In this document: piece by piece, positions 46,842 to 58,830 of the stretch
Position numbering within the stretch: position 1 is the stretch's first letter
Layout: each line of letters starts with the position of its first letter
NCBI RefSeq assembly: GCF_000512585.2
Contig: NC_089241.1
Span: 2,232,001-2,296,000 of the forward strand
Length of the DNA stretch: 64,000 bases
Reading direction: 5' to 3'
DNA from: Kwoniella bestiolae CBS 10118
Lineage: Eukaryota; Basidiomycota; Tremellomycetes; Tremellales; Cryptococcaceae
Position numbers and translations under genes: made by a program
The notes under the pieces: model-generated
Told to the model about the DNA's origin: nothing
What the model saw: only the letters and a program-made list of their open reading frames with translations
The model's database searches: none

Positions 46842-49448
46842 TCAATGTAAGAACCTAAAGTCCAACCTGGAGAGAACACGATATATCAGCCTGTGATCTT
46901 GCGGACACACCTCGAAGATCACTCTTCCAGTCTGATCACACAGAGCTCGAAATACCACACCACTGATAAGCTCAGCATGACTCACCTCTTGTTCCCTTTA
47001 TCACTCGTCGTCCTCAAGTACTCCTCCTTTTCACTTACAGTCCACGAATCCCATATCTTCGACTTCTGCTTGTTTCTGTATATATACCATAATTTGGCGA
47101 AGAGTACCAGCGCGATTGAAGCTGCCGATAAACCTGCAAGGACCTTGTTGCCTTTATGATAGTACGGTGCGTCGGCTACATCGTTTTACATATACATTTA
47201 GCACATTCTCTCCAGAGTTGAGTAACAGAGCGTTGAGCGAGCATGATTGACACGTTACTTACAAGGTTGATATACGTTCGAGGCTATCAGCGAAGCAGCC
47301 TGAACGAACATGTTGTACACTGAACTTGCAACTGTCCTCGTTCGGACCGATCCGGCGTTCATGCTATTCATAGACACCAGGATGGGGTGACAGTACTACA
47401 GTATGAATGCCAATCAGTAACTACGTCCATTCCTTGACTACGTGGTTGATTCTGCTCAAGTGGACTCACAGGATATCCCTGAACCAAAGTCAAGATAACA
47501 TACTTCGACCACCTGTTCGTCGTATCTGGCAAAACGACCAGTACAATCATGAAGACCAGATGCCAGATGGGTTGAACAAGGATGAACAATAATCGACTAT
47601 TGAATTTCTTGGAGAAATAGGCACAGGTGAAATTTCCGATAGCGAATAAGATCCAGGAAGGGATGGTGAGCAAGTTGGTTTGGAGGGTGGTGTATTTCCT
47701 AGTCGCATCTCATATCATCAGCCCCAAACCCTGAAGGAACATTGCAATACAAGGAGAGACAGTTAATATAAGCTTACAGGTTCTTCAAAGCGAGGGTGAA
47801 ATACGCCTGGACGGTCGAGGGAGTGATGAATGCCACTAAGCCAATCTGGCAGAGAAACAAACAGTGATGATCAGTCAACTACAGACATCCGTTTGATAGT
47901 TACGACATTTCGGAAGTTGACTTACCAAATACAGTGGCCACATATCGAAGTCTGTCAGAGACCTCCACAGATCGACCAGCGAAAGACCCTCTCGATTATG
48001 CACTTAAGGACAAATCTCACGCTTCAGCAGGAATGTCGCGAAGGGATACACAGGTATGCCGAGATGATCAACTCACTGGAAGATTTAGTGGGATCATCCC
48101 TCAAAACTTTATTGACAATTATTATCTCCTCTCGTCTGTGTGCGTGTCAAGTCAGCTTTCTCCCTTCCCAGCAGATCACCAAGGAGTCCGAACCCACTCG
48201 GTAAACCACCCCTTGGGTCGCCACCACTTCCTAGTCTGCGTAGGACTAGCAGGCAAGTAGAAGAATGCCCAGACTCCTATCAGGAACGTCACGATTCCTT
48301 CTAACATAAATAACCAACGCCAGCTACGTAATTTCTCTTTGCCATCAGCCTCTCCTCATTTCAAGACCCGCATGATTGATGGAAATACCTACCCTTCCAT
48401 CGAGCCATGTCCTCTCAGTCTCAACAGACCTGCAGCTAGCAGAGCTCCAATAACGTTGGTAGCAGTGTACGAGATCCAGAAGAAGGATAGTCGCAAAGTC
48501 AACTCTGCTGCGGTGTAGTAGTAGGATAGATATAGGATAGTATCTGCGATGAAACCGCTGGAAACGCATGCACAGGGTCAGTCAACTACGTGAGCATGGA
48601 CCCTTTGCCAGTTTCCAAAGCGTGAAAGGTCACTTACCCTTCCAATAGCCCGAGTAGAGCCCTCGTAGCGTAAAAGGAGCTTTTGCCGTTGATCCCTACC
48701 TGGGAAATGGCTACTACGGACCATAACATCATCTGGATGGGGATCCAAATATCGCTTCCGACCTTTTTGGAGACTACGCAGAATGTATATTGTAAGTTGT
48801 CGGGTATCATCGGACAGTATATGATGTCAAGGTACTGTGAGGTGCTACTCACTCATTTGTGAAGGTAATTCCGCTGATAAGAAACAGAGATAGAAGATTG
48901 TCATTCCGTAATTATCTAATGGCGTTTGCTCTCAGAATTAGCCATCGTCCTCTTTCAAACACCTGAGTGGACTTACAGTGTTTTGTGGTCAGACCGATAT
49001 CCGCCAGCATATTATCTGACAAAGCGTTCGAGATCTACATCATATAACCTCTATCAGCTCCCTCATTTCCCATGAATGAGGTGGTAAAAACACTCACATT
49101 CCCTCTATCCAGCTGCAACGCCGCAAAGCAAATACAAGCCACAAAAGCAACCTTAAGATCCAATCTCCTCCTGAGCTTGTTCTCTTCCTCCGGCGTCCAG
49201 CTAGCTCGGGGATCCCAACGATGTTTCGATTCGTAGCTATCAGGAGGTTCGTACCATTTCGCATCTAGTTCATCGTCTGACGAGTTGGCGCTGGGACTGG
49301 AGGAGCCGTATTGATAGTTGTACAGGTCATTTGTCTTGTCATCGTACGAGTCGGGCGATGATGGTGCAGTCGATTTGGAAGGAGGTGCAGGTGTGATGAC
49401 TTCATTCACTTGCGAAGTTGCAGAGACAGGAGGAGCGGGAATAGCCAT
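46842..49448 (-). CDS. MFS transporter, allantoate permease (Dal5/ACS) family
   Basis: There are about a dozen exons. The first are 49448-49098, 49034-48977, 48915-48853 and 48773-48638; the last two end at 46986 and cover 46866-46842. The product exceeds 500 residues. A cytosolic N-terminus of about 90 residues leads to the hallmark LRRRLDLKVAFVACICFAALQLDRGNVS. Further motifs are LPSQMISKKVG, SQVGINGKSSFYATRALLGLLEG, FWISYTATNVIGALLAAGLL, EGIVTFLIGVWAFFYLPASP and, in the second half, TLALKNLKYTTLQTNLLTIP. This pattern is that of the anion:cation symporter branch of fungal MFS permeases, which move allantoate, nicotinate, pantothenate or similar acids. The substrate cannot be read from the sequence. 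It lies convergent to the preceding membrane-protein gene. Confidence 0.9.
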
Positions 49449-50357
49449 CTTCGAGTCCAGGTAACAGGGTGGGTTAATCGCTTGAAAGAAATATCTTAGA
49501 ATCACACCCTTGGTGCGGGAGCAATGTCGTTATATACGAATCACATCACGGATGATTGGCAGACGAAAAAAGCGTAGAGCAGCGATCACGCTATATTGCA
49601 GAACCCATCGTGTCATATCTTGCATACTTACCGAGGAACTTTTCGAGAGGCACACAGATGAGGTGAGATTGGTTATCTATATCGACCTCGCACGGTGCAC
49701 GGTGGCTGTGGAACCATGTAAGGTAAGATTTCGCATGGTCTGGCGCTTGATTGCGTTTGATGATACCATCCGTTCTTTCTTTTAGCGTAAAGAACACCAT
49801 CCGGATGCAAAAGAAAGACAGAGATAACAAATTATTTTCCGAAGAATCGCTCAAATATGCTCCTGCAAGAAGCCAGGCTACTGATACTGCGGTGAGAACC
49901 ACCTCCGCATTTACAGGCACGACGCTAGAGTACTATGATGGTGTGATCAGTCCCATCACCACTTATCGCACAATCGCCTGTCCCAAGTATTCCAGATTTC
50001 GATGTATCTTGTATAGCGGTATTCCGAATTCTCATTCTGCATTGTTATCGATTGCGCAATGAGCAGTTGATAGGCGATAAGGATGAGGAAGCACTTCGCC
50101 TTCGATATCCTGGAATGGCATTATGACGTACCGCTTAATTTCACTTCACGATGCGCGCGAGAGGACCATGTCCCGGAACGAGGATGATACAATGGACGCG
50201 TTTCCCTCAAAAAGCTACTATGTCCTAGTCTATCAGCCCATGCCAATGCAAAATGTGCAAGCACTCTTTGTGTACAAGTGTTGATTTTGAAATACATGTC
50301 ATACAGAATTATGTGCTATAAGCTACAGGTAACGCCTACTACACTATTTACTGATAC
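49449..50357. other. Intergenic, tandem (-/-)
   Basis: This is the promoter of the MFS gene and the 3' flank of the dehydrogenase gene. Overlapping short frames on both strands lack support. No TATA box is clear. Confidence 0.45.
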
Positions 50358-51699
50358 TTATTTGCTCCAGCTTCCCAGCGCATCTTCACCAAGGATCCTC
50401 TTGACCATCCTCTCACTCAACTCCCAGAGAGATGTAGCGAGGTTGAGATCAGCTCCTTGAGCCGTCTCTTTACCGAGAGTTGCCTATGAGATCAACACCA
50501 TCAGCTTATGATGTTTTCTGGTCCGATGAATTACGTCCGGCATGAGCTCAAGCTATGACACGTACTGGATCACTGAGATAAACACCATTCCAGTCCTTCT
50601 CAACTACTTCTTTGCTCAACGCAGCGTACAAAGCACTGTAACTTCCCTGTTCGGGATCCCTTCCTCCGGCTAAGGTGAGGTACTTGGTTATTTTCCCGGT
50701 GATACCAGGGTATGCAGCTTCCCACTATTTATGTCTACTGTCAGCTCATGCGCTCGTGTCAGACGTCGATGTTCAGCTCACCTGGTCTTGCATATCGGTG
50801 TTAACAGCTCCAGGGTGGACAGCAAGGCTTTATCGTCAAACCGAATCAGCATCGTCAGCTCACTCAATCACCAAAGCCGACATCCCACTCACATGTAGAT
50901 ATCATCCCCATTCTTCTTGATGACCTTATCCCTAATAGCCTTCGAATACAGAATCATGGCAAGTTTGGTCCTTCCATACAATTCGATCGGACCCAACTCT
51001 CTACCATACTCGGTAATCTCCTCCTCCGAACCGAAGTGACATCCTCTTCCTCTTGACGCCGAGTCTTCAGAGCCGGGGGCGAATCGGTGCATCTCTGACG
51101 ACTCAAACACGATCCTGACTGATCCTTTCTCTACTCCGGGAAGTTTGGTAGTTTTCCTAAGAAGGGGGTAGAGGAGATTGATAACGTAGTAATGACCCAG
51201 AGCGTTGACCCCAAAATGTCGGTCAATCCCATCGGCATCGAGACCAAATTGGTTGGAGTTGATACCTGACGAACAGATCAACTGTTTGCATGATTATAGG
51301 TCAGTTATCATTCTCTCACCCTCACTTTAGTAGTGATAGAATGAAAGTGGCCAGACAAGATGGAAGGATCGCACTCACATAATCAAGTCTATCAAGTCTC
51401 TTAGCCAACCCTCCGAAAACCTCTTTAACCTGCTTCAACTCCCCCAAATCACACCCCACCCACTCTACCGATCCCTTCGATCCCTTCTCCTTCACCTGAG
51501 CTTCGATCTTCTTGATGGCTTCTTCACCTTGCTCTTCTTTCCTGTTGACCATAATGACGTGTCCACCGTACAGGGCGAAGAATCTGGCGACCTCGAATCC
51601 GATACCCAATGCACCACCCGTGATAACACTGACGGTACCGGTGAGGTCTCTGGACTCGGGTCCGGCGGGACCGATAATTGGGTGAAGGACTGATTGCAT
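50358..51699 (-). CDS. Short-chain dehydrogenase/reductase
   Basis: Five exons (51699-51379, 51281-50893, 50827-50782, 50724-50566, 50483-50358) give 346 residues. The Rossmann motif TGGALGIG is at residues 27-34. A Ser in FESSEM (168/169), Tyr209 and Lys213 in YGRTK make the catalytic set, and the NAG-like motif reads ICSSGIN. VHPGAVNTDM is typical after the active site. The nearest familiar group is fungal WW-domain-oxidoreductase/retinol-dehydrogenase-like SDRs acting on hydrophobic alcohols or ketones with NADP(H); the substrate is unknown. A TATA box lies about 75 nt upstream. Confidence 0.9.
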
Positions 51700-52143
51700 C
51701 TTGTTGTTTATTAATGGTATGAATGTGTATGAGCACGATGGAGAAAGAGGAGTATATGATTCCAAGCTGGGTTATATACCTTTCTTAGCTGCGATATGGC
51801 ACGCACATGCATGCGTGTCGATGATCATTCTTTAGACCTGGTGACGTTTTCGGGTACTTTTGTGCATTCTACGTCATTTTCCTGTGGTCATGACCAGTGG
51901 ACAACCTCCACCACCCAAGACTTGGATCGGATTCCAGCAAACATCGGAGCCGCCATCGTCGCAATAAGCCGCGTACTCGCTCACGGGAAGAATCACGATT
52001 TACGTGTAGCATAGGTCCTATGTGCATAATTGCGAAAGCATGATTTCCATAAACTCGTAATGTATGGTGTATGTTTACAGAGAAGTGCTGAACTGATCCT
52101 GCTAATCAAGCCTAATGAGCCTCAGTAGATCCTACAACTGTTC
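51700..52143. other. Intergenic, tandem (-/-)
   Basis: It holds the promoter of the dehydrogenase gene, including its TATA box, and the 3' flank of the thioredoxin-PITH gene. Nothing further is seen. Confidence 0.5.
51772..51778 (-). promoter_or_regulatory. TATA box of the dehydrogenase gene
   Basis: TATATAA on the minus strand, about 75 nt upstream of the ATG, is at the expected distance for a core promoter. Confidence 0.45.
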
Positions 52144-53658
52144 CTAACTCTTGCCCATGAGTCTCTCCAGCATAGATCCTCCACCACCACCTTGTTGTGC
52201 CGCAGGCTTCTCAGCGCTCGTGTCTCCGGCTGTGCGTCAAATGCGCATCGATGAATCAGCACGAATCCTCACGATCATAGTGCTAGCATTGAAGAGAGCA
52301 TTACAGAAATGTGGGAAGGGTAGAAAGAGTATTCGAGTATTCGAGGGAAGTATTGAGCATGATGGACGTGAGAAAGGATGACTCACAAGCACCAAAGATA
52401 TCGATAGAATCAATCCTAGTAGTCTCTTCGTCCTCCTGATTATCCTTGACCAGTATATGTAAACTCCTGACATTTTGGAATCTAACGAATCTCAAATCGA
52501 TCTTTTCACCTTTGACCTGTTCAGAGGTCAACTCGATCTCCTGAGCTGGATTGAGGTTCTCAGCATCTGCAAAGTCGATGTTTGGGGTATTGATGTACAA
52601 TTTGATCGATTTAGGTGCCTGAGAGGGACTGATGGCTGAGAATATGGTGATAGATTTTAACTTGACTTGATCCTGGAAGGGGATGGAGATCAACAACTCC
52701 GCATCAACGTCTGACTCGAGGTATGATGTTCCCCTTGGTCCTGGATTGGGTCCCACAATCGAAGATAGAGGGTGATCAGACGATTCGTTCAGGCATGATA
52801 ACCCATTGGAAACGATATGCTTGAGCAGAGAACCGGTGCTTTCGCTGGGAGTAGAGGATTTGACGGTGGAAGAGGAAGAAGAGGCTTGGGTGTTGGAGGC
52901 GGCGGCGGGGGTACCAGCATGTTTGGATACAAGGGCGTTGAGTTGAGGGGGAGATGCTCCACGAAGCTGGGGTTCAGAAGGTCAGCGAGTGCACTAGAAG
53001 CCTGCAATCCAAATTCGCAACATACCTCATCGACCTCTCTTCCTCCTTTCAAGAATTTGAAGGTAGGCATAGCTCTGACTTGAAACCTTTGAGCAAGTTG
53101 AGCTTGTCTATCTACATCAATTTTCTAGCTCACGAAGTTCAGATCAGTACAGAGCATTCATCAAAGGAAGGATGGTACGAAAGACGTTGCACACTCACAA
53201 CAAATTTCACATGTTTATACTGCCCAAAAGGGGTCAGCTTCCAGGTCACCGCCTCTCATGCTTCTCGAAGGTCTAGACTACTCACGGTGTTGGAGAGTTG
53301 TTCTAGAACAGGGGCAATAGCATGACAAGGACCGCACCAGACCTGACTCCAGCTATACAATCAGATAAATCTTGCTTCTGCTTCTCAACTCCTGCTTCTC
53401 TACTCACGGCGTGGAAGTCTGTTTAGTGTTTCAGATCAGCTTTACACTGCCTTCGTAGCATTAGAAGGCATGTTCGATAGAACAAGAGCTCTCACCTATG
53501 ACGAGAAGTTGGTTTGGCGGTAAACTTCTGATGATACTGTCGAACTCTTCGGCTAAATGTCAGCTTCACCCCCCTAACAAAGGCGAATGACCACCCCAAG
53601 GAAATCGACTCGATAACCTACGAGAAGTCGACCCGATCTCCGTGATGTTCGGGGCCAT
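52144..53658 (-). CDS. Thioredoxin-like protein with PITH domain (TXNL1-like)
   Basis: Eight exons (53658-53622, 53552-53496, 53418-53408, 53342-53286, 53219-53199, 53124-53026, 52966-52387, 52229-52144) give 315 residues. The thioredoxin domain has the active site WCGPC (Cys38, Cys41), the KIDVDRQAQLAQRFQV strand-helix and the cis-Pro in RAMPTFKFL. After a Ser-rich linker comes the PITH domain (LLISIPFQDQVKLKSITIF, RFVRFQNVRSLHILVKDNQ, RIDSIDIFGA). TXNL1 associates with the 26S proteasome through PITH and acts as a cytosolic disulfide reductase. Exons 3 (11 nt) and 5 (21 nt) are microexons, yet phases close. The protein ends with a Gly stretch and MLERLMGKS. Confidence 0.92.
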
Positions 53659-54092
53659 GCTGAGAAGGTAGTCTATGTATCAAGGGAAGTGATGGCTGAG
53701 AGTGAATATAACCGTTTCACAACTGCATTTGTTGTCTCGAGGTCGTGTTTGTCAATGGATCAACCAGTCGAGTGGAGGTGATGCTATGACTCATCGTGAC
53801 GCAAGTTGAGTGTGGCACATCTCATCTCCTTTGTCGGTTCACATCGTCCTTTGAATGGGCAAACCTTTGCAAGTCTAGAAGCGGAGATATCGGTCTGCAG
53901 GTGACGATGACGCAAGACAAGGCGAAAGTAGTGGCCAAGACTTCTTGGACTTATATGACTTGAGGAGAAGGTATAAAATGGACCCCTGGATTGAGCGATG
54001 TCACATCGTCATTCTCAACATTCCCACCCGTTCGATTTTCATTGCCTTATCTCGAGTTTCCACACTCACCTCTGCGATACAAATTTTATACC
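53659..54092. other. Divergent promoter region, thioredoxin-PITH / disordered protein
   Basis: It lies between two divergent genes and contains a TATA box facing right. The boundary between the intron-rich part of the window and the intronless block runs here. Confidence 0.5.
53972..53978 (+). promoter_or_regulatory. TATA box of the Gln/Pro-rich protein gene
   Basis: TATAAAA lies about 115 nt before the ATG at 54093. It is one of the clearest TATA elements in the window. Confidence 0.6.
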
Positions 54093-55265
54093 ATGTCAGA
54101 TACATATGGCACACCCTTTAACGCTCATGGTAGCAGATATGGTTTCAATGACTCGGTGAAAGGAGGTCATCGGGGAGGATGGGGATCTGATATCGGAAAC
54201 CATAAGCCTTCTCAACCTTTCACCACAGTCTCCGATCAATTAACCGCTACTCCGTCTCAAGCGATGGTCGTTCACCAAGAGACTCCTGTATCGCACACGC
54301 CTGCCGGGTGTTTTCCCCAAGGTCCTGCCCATGACCAGGGTTCTCATTACGGTACTTCACCAGTACCATCACAACACTACGGTCAACCCCCGAGCACCGA
54401 TTTCAACTCAGGGTATCCGCCAGCCCAAGCACCACAAGGTAATTACGACTACGCTGCCGCTCAGTTTTATGCTTCAGCTCAAACTTCCACTCATGGCGGC
54501 CATGTGGGACAACCATACCCTCAGGGACCTTTGCCTCAACATCCTCCATCCGGACACGTTCCTTGGCAAAGCGGCAGGCCCAGCTACCCAACGGGTGGTT
54601 TGCCCCACTCTAATTCAAATTATAGTGACAACCCGTCTCACGATCAAGGACAGTTGACACCATATGGCACCTCAAACAACTCGCAGCTCAATCTGATGGT
54701 CCCTAATCAATACGGCCAACCAAATGGTGTACCTTCTCCCACGCTTCAGTCGGGGCAACAAGGCATTCATCAATCTTACAGCACTGAGACTAAATTGAGT
54801 GTCGCCTATGACCAACACCAGGGACAAGTTGTCAGTTATCCGCCGCAGTGCAATCCGTTATATGGTGAAACCCCTCTTGCACAAAGTGCGCCGCAAAGCT
54901 CAACATCGAGTCATGTCCAGGTACAGGCATCTTACGGGCGTAAGGAGCATCATTACACACCAAGCCCGAACCAATATCACGTTCCGCCTGTTCACGCCGG
55001 TCAACAATCTCACTCAACTTCATTGTCTCAATCCGACACTTCACTCCAGGTGAGTGGGGGGTATCAGCACAATACTTATCATGGTGAACAACAAGCTGGG
55101 AATTCTTCTGGAAAAAGGAGGAAATGGGGTCTCAAATTCAATGCGAGTGTGGAGTTCGACTATGAAAATTCAAGCAGATCGATAGACAGCCAATCTTTCG
55201 ACGAGAACGTCGGACACTCCCCAAATTCCGGTGGGACAGCGGACGAACTGTACCGTGGAAACTAG
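54093..55265 (+). CDS. Gln/Pro/Gly/Ser/Tyr-rich disordered protein
   Basis: An intronless ORF of 390 residues. Residues 1-330 are a low-complexity, prion-like sequence rich in Gln, Pro, Ser, Gly, His and Tyr (for example QHYGQPPSTDFNSGYPPAQ). The C-terminal 60 residues differ: a basic patch (GKRRKWGLKFNASVEFDYE) and an acidic, Ser-rich end. The start is the ATG at 54093; the frame is open further upstream but without an ATG. No domain is recognised. Composition resembles RNA-binding assemblies or transcription coactivators, but this is only composition. A TATA box and lack of introns suggest inducible expression. Confidence 0.7.
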   Translation: MSDTYGTPFNAHGSRYGFNDSVKGGHRGGWGSDIGNHKPSQPFTTVSDQLTATPSQAMVVHQETPVSHTPAGCFPQGPAHDQGSHYGTSPVPSQHYGQPPSTDFNSGYPPAQAPQGNYDYAAAQFYASAQTSTHGGHVGQPYPQGPLPQHPPSGHVPWQSGRPSYPTGGLPHSNSNYSDNPSHDQGQLTPYGTSNNSQLNLMVPNQYGQPNGVPSPTLQSGQQGIHQSYSTETKLSVAYDQHQGQVVSYPPQCNPLYGETPLAQSAPQSSTSSHVQVQASYGRKEHHYTPSPNQYHVPPVHAGQQSHSTSLSQSDTSLQVSGGYQHNTYHGEQQAGNSSGKRRKWGLKFNASVEFDYENSSRSIDSQSFDENVGHSPNSGGTADELYRGN

Positions 55266-56647
55266 GTGAAGTAGATCCACTCGATTTTCTTTGGTGCATT
55301 TTGCAACTGACGATGACTGTGCGATGTCAGGCGCTATTGAGAGTCCAGTTGCTTATCTTTCAACAAGACTGTGAGTAGTCTCGAGATGTTATATATTTCG
55401 TACACTCCTTGCTGATCCTGAGGAGTCGCTGACTTAGCAGTCCATACTCGTTTCGATGGGTTTCGTTTCAATTCGTTTTCTCGTCCCAATTTTGAGGAAT
55501 CTTTCATAGCAAGTAGTCAAAGTACGCTTGTGTCGTCAGAAGCTCGAGCATGGCCCCAATCTTGTTCATAACATGCATTCTGTCAAGCATGCCCACAACT
55601 CGGCTGGTAGCAATGTCCCTGACTCTTGTGATCTCTGTCTCGCCAAACGATAGAGCAATGTAGTGGGTGACACGTAGTCGATAATACACCCCCTTGCACA
55701 TCATACTATCCACCTCTCCGTTGGGACAAGCTGTAATCCCTCGAATCTAATCGAAGATGCTCAGCATAGGAGCTGGGTATTACTGAAGTCGTTATCGTGT
55801 AGAAGTTTCCACGTTGCATTTATTCGGAATCGTTCTGGGTCGCCCTACGTCACAACAAGAATTCATATACATGATAAGGAGCCCCATTCACTTTGTGATG
55901 ACCTGTAACCTCATAACACCACCCTCATGATCTTCCCAACAACGTCTCCAAGGTCTGCTGTGCTCGAAGTCCTAATGCGACTGTCGTGAAGAGACTGAAT
56001 CTCTCGTGTTTTATCCTGGTCCTGGCTGTCTAACCGATGACAAATCTTGCTCCTTCATTCAATGTGTCTGCGGCGCTCAGAATGACACATCATAGCCAAA
56101 CTTGCTCTGTTCATTGCCGTACACAGAGAGGCTGGTGTAGAAAAAACGCTCTAAGCCGCGAGGCGCCGAATAATCTCTTTTGGTGGCAATCTTTCTGCTC
56201 CTGCCCACGTCGCTGCTACCTGACGTGCTTTTTCTAGCGGCTTCTGCCCTGCAACCCTTGATTTACTCCTTCGAGTGTCGGGAGCTCAAACACTACGGCT
56301 TCGAGCGAGAAGACAGGACTGACTCCCTCCTTTGAGACCCTTTTCAAATCGAGTCGAGTCATAAAAAATGTATCGCATACAACCGCGACCTTTTGGCACA
56401 CTTATAAGCTGTACTGCATCTGCCAAAAAGTGAACCGTCAAGACTCAAAGAATCTAGCCACCATTACCTTAAGATTGCTCCTTTCGAATAATTTCTATAA
56501 AGTCTTTTTCAAGCGAGTCCTCCATCGCTATCGAATCGCTACCGCCCTCAGACAGTGACAATTGAAAGCTAAAGACCCAATCAGCCATTTTGCCACCCGT
56601 TTTCCTTTTTGTCTACAGGAATTTCAAGCCTTACTTTTCTGCGTACA
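55266..56647. other. Gene-poor stretch of 1.4 kb
   Basis: Only short unsupported frames occur, such as 55713-55504 on the minus strand and 56037-56237 on the plus strand. A TATA-like box near the right end belongs to the next gene. Confidence 0.45.
56496..56502 (+). promoter_or_regulatory. Possible TATA box of the 238-residue ORF
   Basis: TATAAAG lies about 145 nt before the ATG at 56648. Confidence 0.4.
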
Positions 56648-57364
56648 ATGCTGCACAAAATATCGATTCCCTTCGCTCCTACTGCTATTACGGTCTCCTG
56701 CTCCGAACAGGACCTTGACGTAGTCAAAGACACAATCGAGAGCTGTATTTCTAAAGCCTGGCTCTCGTTGGAACCAAGCACCGCCTCAAGTGGAGCCGAT
56801 CCAGCCGAAAGCATTGCTCATTGGCAAGGTTTGAGTCAGGAAATCAGCAAGCAACTCTTTTGTTCCAGACCCCCGTCTCCACTCTCGGATGCCGTCTCCG
56901 ACGAAGTCGATTCAAGTGAACATCTCGAGCACGATCAGAACGGTGACCTCGATGTCTCATCTTCCTTCCACGGGACCCCAAGATTTACAACATGGGTAAG
57001 CGAGGCGGCCAGGTCTGGTGCCTCTGCGACCGGAAATAATCAAGGAGTAGACTCCTTTGACTACTTGAGAAGTGATAGTCCGCCTCACGGTGGGGTGCGG
57101 GTCTTCCGACCCACCTGCAAGAACGATAAAGGTTTGGATGGCGTACACCGTCCGATCTCACCTTTTGATCTCGAGGGACCCGCGTCTGGTAACTTAGCGA
57201 GCGAGACGCAAAGCAGACTACCCCTTTCTTCAGCAGAGACTGGGATGCACGTTATTAAAGCTAGAAATAAATCAACGGAGGAAGCTGGTATATCCTCGAT
57301 TGCAGGGGGAACAGTAGCCAGATTGCGAGATTTTTGGGAGCATAATCATTCTGACGGTCTTTGA
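56648..57364 (+). CDS. Unknown intronless protein with GTV-type C-terminal motif
   Basis: A 238-residue ORF with no introns. The first 60 residues look folded (ITVSCSEQDLDVVKDTIES, then SKAWLSLEP); the middle is Ser/Pro/Asp-rich and disordered. The C-terminus reads VIKARNKSTEEAG, then AGGTVARLRDFWEHN. The 131-residue ORF downstream ends in a similar way (see findings), which supports both as genes. No database family is recognised. The start is the first ATG of the frame. Confidence 0.6.
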   Translation: MLHKISIPFAPTAITVSCSEQDLDVVKDTIESCISKAWLSLEPSTASSGADPAESIAHWQGLSQEISKQLFCSRPPSPLSDAVSDEVDSSEHLEHDQNGDLDVSSSFHGTPRFTTWVSEAARSGASATGNNQGVDSFDYLRSDSPPHGGVRVFRPTCKNDKGLDGVHRPISPFDLEGPASGNLASETQSRLPLSSAETGMHVIKARNKSTEEAGISSIAGGTVARLRDFWEHNHSDGL

Positions 57365-58434
57365 CCCGGATGATCTATCTACCTTATCACAGTAGTTTTC
57401 GCAGAAGAGACTGATCATCGGCCATTTCAGGTATAGCTGGTTCTGGTGATCTTGATCCAGTCTACAATAGAGTGTTCCATATGAATTTATGATAGGTCAT
57501 TTTCAAAGCAACATAGCTCTTTTTAGTGCGAGGAGGCTTCTGATGAAAATCTAATATTGTGATCTTGATGCAAAAAATATACGGATGTCCATCTCAAACC
57601 GACTCATGGGACTAGATCCCGGACGATCTCTTGTGCTGGGCTGGGCTACATTCGGAAATACGTGTAGTCTAAAACCAGGAGAGCAAGGATGATTCTACGT
57701 CAACCGCCTCGTTTTCAGCGCCTCCTAGCGACCTCCAGTGCTTATCTTGTAGACTCGTCCATGAGCGTTCTTGAATAGACGAAAACAGACACTGTTTGTT
57801 CGGTCTTCTTGTTGACAACTGACCTTGCCCCTTTCAATCATCTTAAAGAGTGGCATTGCTTCCCAAGAATAACATCCTTTGACCAGTTTTTCGCCATCAT
57901 CAGCTTCGTTGTAAGACTGCTTGATGATCCTTTGTCAGTTATGACTAGGCCGAACAGATGCGCAAACCCGACCTGGGACAGTAGCGTGTACAAGAGGTTC
58001 GCCGCCACCCGACCATGAGATGTCGCGCTCAACAATCTCCCATAGAATTTATCCTTGAGCAAGAGCACATTGGTGCCAACTCATCGATCAGCAAACACAG
58101 TGTAACATTGTGAACAGACATCCATCTCTTGCATATGATTTTAGCTACGAGTACAAATTCAAAGAGACCACTTGAACGGCCCGCATAGTAATCAAAAATG
58201 GGGAGTCACTCGCTAATTTGGGAATGTCCCTTGGTGTGTTATGGAATCCCACCATTTCCGTACTGTTTACTCTGTGAACGTACAAGGATGCCGCTTGCTA
58301 AGCGTTTGCTGTATGACACGGTTATCGTGACTCTACTGACAAATACAGTTCCAACGTTTCACTCGAGACCCGACAGGAGCTCCGAGTTCATACGATTCAT
58401 TCCCAGCACACCATAAGTCTGGCCCGATAAAGCT
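57365..58434. other. Gene-poor stretch of 1.1 kb
   Basis: Only short frames on either strand without support are present. No repeats or RNA genes are recognised. Confidence 0.45.
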
Positions 58435-58830
58435 ATGTGGACGGAGCAGAACAATATAGATCATATGCGCGGTAAGACCGAAGCTTGTCTTTGGCTTCAG
58501 GCTTGTTCGCACGAGCAGTCACCGAACGATGGTGGCGTCTCTACGAACGAGATAAACATGTTCTGCTCTGGCCCATGCAGAGCTCTGCCTAGGGCAGCAA
58601 TATCTCAACTGCTAGTAACACCCACACAAGGACGATCTCTGGCAAACTGTTCAAGTTCAGCATCGCCCGAGGAGGTGGCAGATCTTTCTGGCCTCCGGGA
58701 CAGTCCTAGCAAGATAACAGCCAAAAGCCCTTTCATCGCAGCCGCCAATCGAACTCAAGAAGGTGATACCACCGACACCATTCGGAATGGCACGGTATCC
58801 TCCTTGATCGACCACTTCGAGTCATTGTAA
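58435..58830 (+). CDS. Small unknown intronless protein with GTV-type C-terminal motif
   Basis: A 131-residue ORF. It is Ser/Ala/Thr-rich, with a mid-part SSASPEEVADLSGLRDSPS and the C-terminus FIAAANRTQEGD, then RNGTVSSLIDHFESL. The end resembles that of the 238-residue ORF 1.1 kb upstream, suggesting a shared origin. Size alone is weak evidence; the shared motif raises confidence. No function is inferred. Confidence 0.45.
   Translation: MWTEQNNIDHMRGKTEACLWLQACSHEQSPNDGGVSTNEINMFCSGPCRALPRAAISQLLVTPTQGRSLANCSSSASPEEVADLSGLRDSPSKITAKSPFIAAANRTQEGDTTDTIRNGTVSSLIDHFESL

Noticed and set aside
52789..53070. Proline-rich minus-strand ORF (PPPPPPTPKP)
   Set aside because: It is an out-of-frame shadow of exon 7 of the thioredoxin-PITH gene, whose correct frame encodes a Ser-rich linker.
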